DNA of 64,000 nucleotides from Hyphomicrobium_A sp963817485. Its GTDB lineage: Bacteria > Pseudomonadota > Alphaproteobacteria > Rhizobiales > Hyphomicrobiaceae. The stretch is from contig CAWFOR010000010.1 of the NCBI GenBank assembly GCA_963817485.1, positions 62,001 through 126,000 on the forward strand, given 5' to 3'. The notes beneath the pieces were generated by a model. The model was not told the origin of the DNA. It made no database searches and saw only the letters and a list, made by a program, of their open reading frames with translations. Position numbers and translations under genes: made by a program. This document shows positions 52,785-61,874 of the stretch, one piece after another (the stretch's first letter is position 1; each line of letters starts with the position of its first letter).

Positions 52785-54746
52785 ATGGCTGCCGACACGG
52801 GGGAGACGATCGATCTCAATACGCTTCCGGGCATGGTTCGTTGGTATAGCCCGAGCCATCTGGTCAGCACCGGTTGGCGCTCCATCGTCTCGGAGCTCTT
52901 CGGCCAGTACGCCGACCAGCGCATCATGCAAGCGACGATCGACGGCTTTGCGCCGGAGGTGATGAAGCAGGTCATCGGCCGCTACAACTATGCCGACCTG
53001 CGCGAGCTCAGCGATGGCAACACAGTCTGGGTCGACTATATCGCGGACCTCGGCGACGGCTTTGATTCAACCTACGCCATGGCTTCCCTGGTCAGCGCGC
53101 CGAGCCTCGACATCGAAGGCGTGGGCAAGCTGCCCGCCGGTAAGCTGCTCATCATGGGCGGCGACCAAGTCTATCCGTTCCCGAGCCGCAAGGCTTACCG
53201 CGACCGCTTCGAGTTTCCCTACAAGGCCGCGTTGCCGGCCTCCTCCGACGGCTCGTGGCGGCGGCTTCTGTTCGTATTACCCGGCAACCACGACTGGTAT
53301 GACGGCCTGAGTTCCTTCGATTACATGTTCTGCAAGGCGCGGTTCGGGCGCGCGGCGGAGAATCGCATCGGCGGCTGGATGTGCCCGCAGCACCGCAGCT
53401 ATTTCGCGATCCGGTTGCCGCACAACTGGTGGATCTGGGGCGCCGACATTCAGCTCGCGCAGTATCTCGATGCCGGTCAGGTGCTCTACTTTGAAGGCGT
53501 CGCCGAGGCGATGAAGCAGCATCCGACGGAGGCGCCAAAGCTCATCCTCTGCACACCAGAGCCGAGCTGGAACTACGACAAGGACGACAAGCTGCAGGGC
53601 GATGACAACCTGAGCCACATAACCAAGATCGCCAACGATGCCGGCGCGCGCATTTGCGCCGTCATTGCCGGCGACCTTCATCACTACGCTCGCTGCGTGA
53701 CGGAAGGCACCGCCACGAACTTCGTCACCGCTGGTGGCGGCGGCGCCTATTTCTCGCCGACGCACTACCTGAACAGCCACCGCCACACGCGCTGGCTCGG
53801 GAGCGAGGTGGATATCAACTTGCGCTGCCAGTTGAAGGACGGGAAGCCGACGGGCAAGGCTTCGTGCTGGCCTTCGCGCACTACCAGCCGGCGCATGAGT
53901 TTGTCGACGCTTCTGTTTCCCTTCCGGAACTACGGCTTCGCGGTGGCGCTGGGCGCCATCTACTGGCTGATGATCTGGGTCTACGCGACGACGACGCTGC
54001 CCGGCACTCACTGGCATTACACCACAGTCGGCGAGATCCTGATCAAGGACGAGGACTTCAGGATCTTCCCGCACCTGTTCCTCGTAACGCCTCTCGCAGC
54101 GGCAAACAACGTGCTGCTCGGCATCATGTGTCTGGTGCTGTGGGTCGTGCTCTACGCGTACGCCGATACGGCTTACGGAACCAAAGTACGGGCAGCGCTC
54201 GCGACGTTCCACTGGGTGGGACACATCGCCATGATGCTCACCCTCTATTTCCTCGTGTCGTGGTCGTCGATCGCTTTCATGAACTGGGTGTGGCCGCTGG
54301 CCAAGCCGACATTGCAATCCTTCGACCTCGACGCCTCGCATCAGGTGCAGGAGCTCGTGCGCACGATTGTGCTGTTCCCGCTCGAGATGACCTTCATCGG
54401 CGGTATCGGGGCGGGCTTCGTCTGGGGCGCCTACCTGACGATCTCCTGCCTCATCGGGCTGCACTGCGATCAGGCCTTCGCCTCTATGGGCATCCCTGAT
54501 TGGAAGAACTTCCTGCGCCTGAAGATCGAGCCCTCCAAGCTGACGATCTATCCAATCGGCCTGCGCAAGACGCCGCGGCGATGGTCGTGGCGGCTGGCCA
54601 AGAGTAGCCCGGTTGGAGCCGCTTCCGACGGCCCGACGATCGTGTCCTCGCGGCCGTTGCGGCCGCAGCTCATCGAGGGACCGATCGAAATTCGCGTGGG
54701 GGACGTGAAGCTGCGCGGGCCGAAGGGCGGATCGACCTACGTCTGA
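52785..54746 (+). CDS. Membrane-bound metallophosphoesterase
   Basis: 653 residues from the ATG at 52785 (GGGGAG 6 nt upstream; an ATG at 52761 lacks a ribosome site). N-terminal calcineurin-like phosphoesterase with metal motifs YIADLGDGFDST, MGGDQVYPFP, LPGNHDWYDG and VIAGDLHHYAR within residues 80-300. Then about five membrane helices from residue 375 (YGFAVALGAIYWLMIWVY; VLLGIMCLVLWVVLYAYADT; IAMMLTLYFLVSWSSIAFMN; MTFIGGIGAGFVWGAYLTIS) and a soluble tail. Substrate unknown. Two GMC oxidoreductase genes follow directly, 43 bp away, suggesting joint action on a lipid-like compound. Confidence 0.85.
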   Translation: MAADTGETIDLNTLPGMVRWYSPSHLVSTGWRSIVSELFGQYADQRIMQATIDGFAPEVMKQVIGRYNYADLRELSDGNTVWVDYIADLGDGFDSTYAMASLVSAPSLDIEGVGKLPAGKLLIMGGDQVYPFPSRKAYRDRFEFPYKAALPASSDGSWRRLLFVLPGNHDWYDGLSSFDYMFCKARFGRAAENRIGGWMCPQHRSYFAIRLPHNWWIWGADIQLAQYLDAGQVLYFEGVAEAMKQHPTEAPKLILCTPEPSWNYDKDDKLQGDDNLSHITKIANDAGARICAVIAGDLHHYARCVTEGTATNFVTAGGGGAYFSPTHYLNSHRHTRWLGSEVDINLRCQLKDGKPTGKASCWPSRTTSRRMSLSTLLFPFRNYGFAVALGAIYWLMIWVYATTTLPGTHWHYTTVGEILIKDEDFRIFPHLFLVTPLAAANNVLLGIMCLVLWVVLYAYADTAYGTKVRAALATFHWVGHIAMMLTLYFLVSWSSIAFMNWVWPLAKPTLQSFDLDASHQVQELVRTIVLFPLEMTFIGGIGAGFVWGAYLTISCLIGLHCDQAFASMGIPDWKNFLRLKIEPSKLTIYPIGLRKTPRRWSWRLAKSSPVGAASDGPTIVSSRPLRPQLIEGPIEIRVGDVKLRGPKGGSTYV

Positions 54747-54789
54747 GAGTTCGACTGTTAGAGCGGACGAGAGAGGGGACGAACGGGAC

Positions 54790-56595
54790 ATGCAGCCGCG
54801 GCTCTCTAGGCCCGCTACCGAGCTGAAGCCCCGCTACGACGCGATCGTGGTCGGCTCCGGCTACGGCGCCGGCGTTGCTGCCTCCCGTCTCGCCCGCTGT
54901 GGGCGCTCGGTCGCCGTGCTCGAGCGGGGGCGCGAGTTCCTGCCCGGCGACTTTCCTGTCGACGTGGCGGGCGCCACCAAGGAGCTGCAGGTTAGCGCGC
55001 GGCGCATGCGCACAGGCTCGGCAACCGCGCTGTTCGACGTGCACCTCAACGACGACATCCACGTGCTCAAGGCATGCGGCCTCGGCGGTACGTCGCTCAT
55101 CAACGCCAATGTATGCCTTTCGCCGGACGTGCGCGTCTTTGAGGATACGGCGTGGCCGTTGGAAGTGCGCCGCGACCGTCTGCTCGCCGAGGGCTACGTG
55201 CGTGCGCGGCATATGTTGCGGCCCGAACCTTCCGCGCGAACGTCCAGCTACGAGAAGGTGAAGGCGCTGCGGCTTGCGGCCTCGGCATTTGGGCGCGGGG
55301 TGCAGCCGATCCCGCTGCATGTCGTCTACAAGAGCGGGCTGAACGCGGCCGGCGTCCATCAGGAAGCCTGCACCGAGTGCGGCGACTGTTGCGGCGGTTG
55401 CAACATCGGCGCCAAGACCACCGTCGCCTCGACCTATCTCGCGGATGCGGCCGCGTTCGGCGCCGAGATCTTCACCGAGATGCGCGTGCTCTCGCTGTCG
55501 AAGGACCCGGACGGCACGTGGCAGGTCTGGCTGCGTCCCGGCTACTGGGAGGACGGCGGCGCCCAGAAGATTTCGCTGCAAGCCGACATCGTCGTGCTCG
55601 GCGCCGGCACGCTCGGCTCAACCGAGATTCTCTTGCGCAGCCAGGTGCAGGGGCTCGCGTTCTCCGATTGGCTTGGAAGTCGCTTCACCTCGAACGGCGA
55701 CGTGGTCGCCATGGCCTACAACAACGACATCCCCGTCAACGGTATCGGCGTCGGCAATCCGCCGAAGGCCGACGTGCCGCCCGTGGGGCAGGCGGTGAAC
55801 GCCCTCGTCGACATGCGCGATGACCCAAAGGTGCGCGACGGCCTCGCCATCTGCGAATGCGCATTGCCGAGTTCGTTTGCCGCCATGCTGCCGGCGCTGC
55901 TCGCCCCCGGCGGCGCGCTGTTTGGCGAGCACGCATCGCGCTCGGTCTCGGACGCGCTGAACGCAGCCGCCCGCGCCGGGGAAAGCCTCGTCAAGGGCGC
56001 TTACGAGGGCGCCGTGCACAACACACAGACGTTCCTCGCCGTCGGCCACGACGCGGGCAATGGCCTCATGCGGCTGGAGAACGACCGCCTGACCATCGAA
56101 TGGATCAATGGCCCTGGCCAGCGCGTGTTCCAGCGCATCGAGGCCGCGCTGAAGACGGCTGCGGAGGCCACCGGCGGCAGCTTCATGCGCAACCCGGCGT
56201 CCGAGCGCATCCTCGGCGGCAACCTGATGACCGTGCATCCGCTCGGCGGCTGCACCATGGGGGCCGACCGGTCGAGCGGCGTCGTAAACCATAAGGGCCA
56301 GGTGTTCGATGCCGGGCCCGCAGCCGCCCCCAACGCCGTCCACACGGGCCTCTACGTCTCTGACGGCGCCGTCGTGCCTTGCCCGTTAGGCATCCACCCA
56401 CTGTTGACGATCACGGCCCTGGCGGAGCGTGCCATGATCCATCTCGCCCGCGACTACGGTTGGGAGATGGATACGCGGGACGTGCAGCCGGGCGCGCTGG
56501 AGGCGCGCTATCGGCCGCCGGAGAAGAAGAAGCGGTCGTTCGCCTTTCGCGCCCCGTGGCGCCGGGGCGAAGCGGCCGGCACCGGGGGAACTTGA
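54790..56595 (+). CDS. GMC oxidoreductase, cholesterol-oxidase-like, with ferredoxin-like cysteines
   Basis: 601 residues. FAD-binding YDAIVVGSGYGAGVAASRLA at the N-terminus, ACGLGGTSLINANV, VVLGAGTLGSTEILLRS and the C-terminal HPLGGCTMG and HPLLTITALAERAM mark the GMC superfamily, nearest cholesterol-oxidase-type enzymes. Cys near 194-206 (CTECGDCCGGCN) form a dense cluster that could bind an iron-sulfur centre. No signal. Substrate unknown; a sterol- or terpenoid-type alcohol is a guess from the family. Its stop lies 3 bp before the next gene, a paralogue. Confidence 0.88.
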   Translation: MQPRLSRPATELKPRYDAIVVGSGYGAGVAASRLARCGRSVAVLERGREFLPGDFPVDVAGATKELQVSARRMRTGSATALFDVHLNDDIHVLKACGLGGTSLINANVCLSPDVRVFEDTAWPLEVRRDRLLAEGYVRARHMLRPEPSARTSSYEKVKALRLAASAFGRGVQPIPLHVVYKSGLNAAGVHQEACTECGDCCGGCNIGAKTTVASTYLADAAAFGAEIFTEMRVLSLSKDPDGTWQVWLRPGYWEDGGAQKISLQADIVVLGAGTLGSTEILLRSQVQGLAFSDWLGSRFTSNGDVVAMAYNNDIPVNGIGVGNPPKADVPPVGQAVNALVDMRDDPKVRDGLAICECALPSSFAAMLPALLAPGGALFGEHASRSVSDALNAAARAGESLVKGAYEGAVHNTQTFLAVGHDAGNGLMRLENDRLTIEWINGPGQRVFQRIEAALKTAAEATGGSFMRNPASERILGGNLMTVHPLGGCTMGADRSSGVVNHKGQVFDAGPAAAPNAVHTGLYVSDGAVVPCPLGIHPLLTITALAERAMIHLARDYGWEMDTRDVQPGALEARYRPPEKKKRSFAFRAPWRRGEAAGTGGT

Positions 56596-56598
56596 GCC

Positions 56599-59500
56599 AT
56601 GCGGCGATTGTCGAAGTCCATCGGCGATCTGAAGCTGCGCTACGACGTGGTCGTCGTCGGCTCGGGCTATGGCGGTGGCGTTGCCGCCTCGCGGCTCGCG
56701 CGTGCGGGCAAACGCGTTGCCGTGCTCGAGCGCGGGCGGGAGTTCGCCATCGGCGATTTTCCCGACCGCCTGATCGAGGCGCAGGAGCAGTTCCAGGTCT
56801 CCAAGGATGGCCTCCACGTCTCGGGCTCGCGCCTCGGGCTCTATGATCTGCATCTCGGCAACGACATCCACGTCTTCGTCGGTTGCGGTCTCGGCGGCGG
56901 TTCGCTCATCAACGCCAACGTTTCGCTGCCGCCCGACCCGCGCGTGTGGGACGACCCCGTATGGCCGAAGGAGATCGCCGCCGATCAGACGCGCCAGGAG
57001 GGCTTTGCGCGCGCGCAAGAGGTGCTGCGGCCGGTGCCCTATCCCGACAAGAATCCGCTCGCAAAGCTGAAGGCGCTCGAGGTCAGCGGCAACGCCATGC
57101 ACAAGGACGTCGTGCGGCCGCCGATCAACGTGACGTTCGAGCGCCAGGTCAACTACGCAGGCGTCGAGCAGCCGGCCTGCACGCTGTGCGGCGACTGCTG
57201 CGCTGGGTGCAACGTCGGCTCCAAGAACACTGTGCAAGTGACCTACATCGCCGACGCCTATAACCACGGCGCCGAGATCTTCACCGAGATGCGCGTCTCC
57301 TATGTGCGCCCCGAGCGCGGGCGCTGGCGCGTGTTCCTCGATCCGCTCGGGCACGACCGCGAGAAGTTCGCCGCCGCCGAGCAGTCGATCACGGCGGACG
57401 TGGTGATCCTTGCCGCCGGCGCGCTCGGCTCGACCGAGATCCTCCTGCGGTCGCGCGAGCAGGGCCTGTCCATTTCGGATCACATAGGCCGGCGCTTCAC
57501 CGGCAACGGCGACGTGCTCGCCTTCGCCTACAACAACAATGTGCCGGTGAACGGCGTCGGTGTGGGCGATCCGCCGCAGGCCGAGACCGATCCGGTGGGT
57601 CCCTGCATCACCGGGCTCATCGATCTACGCGGCACGCCGAAGCTCGAGGACGGCATGGTCATCGAGGAGGGCTCGATCCCTTCCGGCCTCGCCCCCGTGC
57701 TGCCAGCGCTCATGGCCGGCGGCGCGCGCCACTTCGGCCAGGATACCGACAAGGGCATCCTCGACAGCATCGAGGAGCGCGGTCGCGAGCGCCAGAGCCT
57801 GCTGTTTGGCGCCTACCAGGGCGCGGTCTATCGCACGCAGACCTATCTCGTCATGACCCACGACGACGCCAAAGGGCGCGTCACGCTCGAGAACGGCGGC
57901 GCGAAGGTGACGTGGCCCAATGTCGCCAAGCAGCCGATCTTCAAGAAGGTGGAGGAAAACCTCAAGCGGGCAACCACCGCGACGGGCGGCGTCTTCACGC
58001 GCAACCCGCTCACCGACACCTTCCTCGGCAACAACCTCATCAGCGTGCATCCGCTCGGCGGCTGCGTCATGGGGCAGGACAAGACGCAGGGCGTCGTCAA
58101 TCACAAGTGCCAAGTGTACGATGGGCGCCCGCAAGCTCCCGCCGACGCCGTGCACCCCGGGCTCTATGTGTGCGACGGCTCCGTGGTGCCGCGCCCCTTG
58201 GGCGTCAACCCGTTGCTGACGATCACTGCGCTCGCCGAGCGCGCCATGATCCATCTCGCCAAGGATCGCGGCTGGGACTTCACCGACGAGCCGATGCAAC
58301 ATGCCCCGCTGCTTGTGGCGGCGCCCGAGGGGCGCGGCAAGCTCGAGCCTGCGGGTGCGGAGTTCACCGAGCGCATGGCGGGTTACCTCTCCGGGACCGT
58401 CAACGTGCCGCACGAGACCGCGGCACGGCGCGGCAAGGAAGCGGGCACCACGCTCAGCTTCACCGTGACTGTCGTTATCGACGACGTCGACCGCTTCGTT
58501 GACGACAAGCAGCATCGGGGCCGCATCATCGGCTCCGTATTGTGCCCGTCGCTCTCGCCCGAGCCACTCGAGATCTTCGATGGCGTCTTCAATCTGATGA
58601 CCGTCGATGAATCGGCGGTCGAGACCAAGCGCTTCGAATACAAGTTCTCGCTCGGGGCGCGCGACGGCTCGGAATACTACTTCGAGGGCTACAAGCTCGT
58701 GCGTTCGGACGCCGATCTCGATCTGTGGCGTGACACGACGCGCCTCTTCATCGACATCGGCAAGGGCGCCAAGGGCGAGCTCGGCCACATCGCCCGCGGC
58801 CTCCTGGAGATTGCGCCCAACGACTTCTACGTGCAGATGCAGACGCTCAAGGGCACAGGCGGTCAGGATGCCGCCGACCGGCTGCGCGCCGTCGGCAAGT
58901 TCGGACGCTTCTTCAGCCGCGAGCTGTTCGATACCTACGGCGGCGTTCTCGTGCGGCTCGGCCGCTACGACGTCGTCAATCCCCGCAAGAAGCGCACGCT
59001 GCGCGCGCCCGAGCCCGAGATCCATCTGGTCAAGACGACCGACGACAAGATCCTGAAGCTCACGCGCTATCGCGGCGGCCACAAGGGGCCCGTGGTGCTT
59101 TCGCATGGGCTCGGGGTGTCGAGCCTCATCTTCTCGATCGACACCATCGAGACCAACCTGCTCGAGTATCTGATCGCGGCCGGTTACGACTGCTGGATGC
59201 TCGACTACAGGGCGAGCATCGATCTTCCTTATGCGCGCGAGTTGTGGACCGGCGACGACGTCGCGACCAAGGACTATCCGGCCGCCATCGGCAAGGTGCG
59301 GGCGCTGACCGGCGCGCCGACCGTGCAGGTGCTCGCGCACTGCTTTGGCGCCACGACCTTCTCCATGGCGATGCTCGCCGGTCTCGAGGGTGTGCGCTCG
59401 GCCGTCATCTCTCAGATCTCGACCGACTACATCGTGCCCTGGTTTCCGCAGCGCCTGCTGGCCTATATGCGCGCGCCCGCGCTGTTCGAGCTCATGGGCA

Positions 59501-60036
59501 TCGACGTCGTCGATGCGCGCGCGACGACCGCCGACAACTGGCGCGAACGCGCACTCGACAAGGCCCTGCAACTCATTGTGCCGGTGCCGCGCAAGGAGCG
59601 TACGCACGACGCCACCAGCAACCGCATCAGCGCTCTCTACGGTCGCCTCTACCAGCTCGATCAACTCAACAACGCGACGGTCTCGTCCGGGCTCGCGGAA
59701 ATGTTCGGCGAGGCAAACATCGAGGCCTTCCGCCAGCTCGCGCTCTTCGCCCGCCGCCGCCACATCGTCGACCGCGACGGCCACGACGCCTACCTACCGC
59801 ACGCGCAGCGCCTGGCGCTGCCGATCACGTTCATCCACGGCGCCAAGAATGCCTGCTTCAAGCCGGAGAGCACCGAGCGTACGCTCGCGCGGCTGTCGGA
59901 GGCGAATGGCAAGCAGCTCTACGAGCGCCATGTCATTCCCGGTTACGGGCACATCGACTGCATCTTCGGCAAGAACGCCGCGGTCGATGTGTTCCCGCAC
60001 ATCGTCGCGCATCTCGACAAGACGGCGGCGATCTGA
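56599..60036 (+). CDS. GMC oxidoreductase fused to an alpha/beta hydrolase
   Basis: 1145 residues. Residues 1-540 are a GMC oxidase closely like the preceding gene (VVVGSGYGGGVAASRLA; CTLCGDCCAGCN near 193; HPLGGCVMG). Residues about 590-800 are a beta-rich middle domain (LSFTVTVVIDDVDRFVDD; YYFEGYKLVRSDADLDLWRD). Residues about 830-1145 are an alpha/beta hydrolase: VVLSHGLGVSSLIF (oxyanion), nucleophile elbow VLAHCFGATTF with Cys915 where Ser is usual, and the late His in VIPGYGHIDCIFG. Oxidation and ester or lactone cleavage in one chain suggests a two-step degradation. No frameshift; full frame. Confidence 0.88.
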   Translation: MRRLSKSIGDLKLRYDVVVVGSGYGGGVAASRLARAGKRVAVLERGREFAIGDFPDRLIEAQEQFQVSKDGLHVSGSRLGLYDLHLGNDIHVFVGCGLGGGSLINANVSLPPDPRVWDDPVWPKEIAADQTRQEGFARAQEVLRPVPYPDKNPLAKLKALEVSGNAMHKDVVRPPINVTFERQVNYAGVEQPACTLCGDCCAGCNVGSKNTVQVTYIADAYNHGAEIFTEMRVSYVRPERGRWRVFLDPLGHDREKFAAAEQSITADVVILAAGALGSTEILLRSREQGLSISDHIGRRFTGNGDVLAFAYNNNVPVNGVGVGDPPQAETDPVGPCITGLIDLRGTPKLEDGMVIEEGSIPSGLAPVLPALMAGGARHFGQDTDKGILDSIEERGRERQSLLFGAYQGAVYRTQTYLVMTHDDAKGRVTLENGGAKVTWPNVAKQPIFKKVEENLKRATTATGGVFTRNPLTDTFLGNNLISVHPLGGCVMGQDKTQGVVNHKCQVYDGRPQAPADAVHPGLYVCDGSVVPRPLGVNPLLTITALAERAMIHLAKDRGWDFTDEPMQHAPLLVAAPEGRGKLEPAGAEFTERMAGYLSGTVNVPHETAARRGKEAGTTLSFTVTVVIDDVDRFVDDKQHRGRIIGSVLCPSLSPEPLEIFDGVFNLMTVDESAVETKRFEYKFSLGARDGSEYYFEGYKLVRSDADLDLWRDTTRLFIDIGKGAKGELGHIARGLLEIAPNDFYVQMQTLKGTGGQDAADRLRAVGKFGRFFSRELFDTYGGVLVRLGRYDVVNPRKKRTLRAPEPEIHLVKTTDDKILKLTRYRGGHKGPVVLSHGLGVSSLIFSIDTIETNLLEYLIAAGYDCWMLDYRASIDLPYARELWTGDDVATKDYPAAIGKVRALTGAPTVQVLAHCFGATTFSMAMLAGLEGVRSAVISQISTDYIVPWFPQRLLAYMRAPALFELMGIDVVDARATTADNWRERALDKALQLIVPVPRKERTHDATSNRISALYGRLYQLDQLNNATVSSGLAEMFGEANIEAFRQLALFARRRHIVDRDGHDAYLPHAQRLALPITFIHGAKNACFKPESTERTLARLSEANGKQLYERHVIPGYGHIDCIFGKNAAVDVFPHIVAHLDKTAAI

Positions 60037-60062
60037 CGGAGGCGGACGGGCGCTCGCCTGCC

Positions 60063-60533
60063 TCAGTTGTGGGCGGCGATGGGTGCGTGCCGCACGTCCT
60101 GCATCAGCGAGCGGAACTGCTCGCCAGAGATGTGGATGAGGCTGCGGTGGTCGCCGCCTTCCAAATACACATCGGGTTGCTTGTCGAGGCTCTCGTCGAT
60201 CAGCGCTTCGACAGCGTAGGCCTCCGGTACCGGGGGCACCGCGCCCATGTCGCAATCGGGAAACAGCTCGCCGATCTCTTCCTCGCTCGCCATGCTGACC
60301 GGGCAATGCAGCATGCGCTCGATCGCTTCGAGGCGGACTTGCGTGCAGGCTGGTACGACGGCGACGACAAAGCCTCCCTCGCGTGTCAGCACGACGGCCT
60401 TGGCGACGCGCTCGCCAGGCACGTGGCTCGCGTGCGCGGTGTCCTGCGAGCAGTGCGTGCGCTTGTGCAGCAGCACGTCGTAGTCGATATGGTGATCGTC
60501 GAGGTATTGCTGCAGCGTGAGTGCAATTCCCAT
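60063..60533 (-). CDS. YbaK/aminoacyl-tRNA deacylase-domain protein
   Basis: 156 residues from the ATG at 60533 (AGGAGG 6 nt upstream; the frame is open a further 71 codons). MGIALTLQQYLDDHHIDYDV, HASHVPGERVAKAVVLTREG, VVAVVPACTQVRLEAIERML and the late GDHRSLIHISGEQFRSLM fit the YbaK/ProX editing fold, whose members hydrolyse mischarged tRNA. The substrate tRNA is unknown. Convergent with the GMC-hydrolase gene, 26 bp apart; fdsD lies upstream in the same direction. Confidence 0.8.
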   Translation of the reverse strand: MGIALTLQQYLDDHHIDYDVLLHKRTHCSQDTAHASHVPGERVAKAVVLTREGGFVVAVVPACTQVRLEAIERMLHCPVSMASEEEIGELFPDCDMGAVPPVPEAYAVEALIDESLDKQPDVYLEGGDHRSLIHISGEQFRSLMQDVRHAPIAAHN

Positions 60534-60755
60534 GGCCGTCCTCCTGCCATCTAGGGCAGCAGGCGCCGCAATCGCCTTATGGCTCGCGGCATGCCGGCCG
60601 CCGGGTCGGGTTCCTGGCGCGGCGGCGAGGACATATCCTCGTGCGCTGCGCCTCGCGTCGGCGGGGGGTGGGCCGATCGCTGCAGAAAAGTCTATGCCTC
60701 GTAGGGGAGTCCGGCAAGCGGTTCGCAGCGCCGCTTGGCTAACCAAGCTTTGCCG

Positions 60756-60980
60756 TCAGGCCTTGGATTTGGAATTGACCTTCGCCGGGAACGCGGCGAG
60801 CACGAGCGGCGAGAGCTCCTCGCCGCCCTCGGCGATGTAGGCGTCGAGTCGGCCGCGCATGCGCGGATCCCAGAAGCTCTTGATATGCTTGCCGATGCCG
60901 TCAACGGCTTCCGCGCGCGGGTAGGCTTCGAAGAAGGCCGCAATCTGGTTGGCCATGCGGATCATGTCACGGTTTTCCAT
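60756..60980 (-). CDS. fdsD: NAD-dependent formate dehydrogenase, delta subunit
   Basis: 74 residues matching FdsD: IRMANQIAAFFEAYPRAEAV, IGKHIKSFWDPRMRGRL, PLVLAAFPAKV. It is needed for assembly or activity of the soluble FdsGBA complex. Last gene of the fds set in this window, 21 bp after fdhD. Confidence 0.9.
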   Translation of the reverse strand: MENRDMIRMANQIAAFFEAYPRAEAVDGIGKHIKSFWDPRMRGRLDAYIAEGGEELSPLVLAAFPAKVNSKSKA

Positions 60981-61001
60981 GCGGGCGGCTTCCTGGATAG
61001 G

Positions 61002-61826
61002 CTAGCTGTTGAACACGACGACGCCGCGGTCGCCGAGCGAGGCGAGGAATAAACGGGCCTTGCGGGCGATCTCGAGCGCGAGCAGCGTGGGGGCCGATAC
61101 TGTTACAAGCGCACCGATGCCGACTGTCGCGGCCTTCTGCACGAGCTCGAAGCTGCAGCGACTCGTCATCATGACGAAGCCCGAGGCAACGTCAGTGCCG
61201 GCTTCCGCCAGCGCGCCGATCAGCTTGTCGAGCGCATTGTGGCGGCCGACGTCCTCGCGCACCGTCACGATCCTGCCGGCGAGCGAGACCCAGGCCGCGC
61301 CGTGGACAGTATGGTTGAGCTGGTTCATGGGCTGACGCCGCGGTAGCTCGGCCGCCGCCTTGAGGATCGCCGCGGCACTGGGCCGCGATGTCGTTGCCAC
61401 CGGCTTCGTCACGCGCACGACGTCGGCGATGTTCTCGACCCCGCACAGCCCGCAGCCGGAGCGGCCCTCGATCGACCGGCGCACCATGTGCGCGCTCTCG
61501 AGCGCCTCCTCGTCCACCGCGATGTCGACGGCAAAGCCGTTCTCGACCGGCATGGCTAGGACGGCGCGGATATCGGAGCGTTTCGTCACGATGCCCTCGG
61601 CGAGCGCAAAGCCCACGCCGAAATCGGTCAAGTCCGCCGGCGTCGCCATCATCACGGTATAGGGCGCCGAGTTGATCTGCAGCGCGACCGCGACCTCCTC
61701 GGGCAGTTGCCAGGAGACCGGCGCCTGCCTGTCCTCTGAGTCTTGGGCGACGCCCTCGACCGGAGCGGAGCACAGCGAGGCAGCCGGTGTTCCGGCTACC
61801 TGGGCCTTTTTTGCCATCACGGTCAT
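61002..61826 (-). CDS. fdhD: Formate dehydrogenase sulfurtransferase FdhD/FdsC
   Basis: 274 residues. FdhD passes sulfur to the bis-MGD cofactor of formate dehydrogenase. The paired Cys of the family are Cys125 and Cys128 in SGCGLCGVEN; MNQLNHTVHGAAW, VREDVGRHNALDKLIGAL and MMTSRCSFELVQKAA are the other blocks. Lies between fdsA and fdsD as in fdsGBACD operons, where it is called fdsC. 48 bp after fdsA. Confidence 0.93.
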   Translation of the reverse strand: MTVMAKKAQVAGTPAASLCSAPVEGVAQDSEDRQAPVSWQLPEEVAVALQINSAPYTVMMATPADLTDFGVGFALAEGIVTKRSDIRAVLAMPVENGFAVDIAVDEEALESAHMVRRSIEGRSGCGLCGVENIADVVRVTKPVATTSRPSAAAILKAAAELPRRQPMNQLNHTVHGAAWVSLAGRIVTVREDVGRHNALDKLIGALAEAGTDVASGFVMMTSRCSFELVQKAATVGIGALVTVSAPTLLALEIARKARLFLASLGDRGVVVFNS

Positions 61827-61874
61827 CGGTCGGTCATCGCGTTATCACGCAACATCGCAGCGCTCGTGCGGCGA

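Noticed and set aside
53277..59784. Long minus-strand reading frames opposite the metallophosphoesterase and GMC genes
   Set aside because: Same reason: shadows of confidently identified plus-strand genes with no ribosome sites or recognisable domains.
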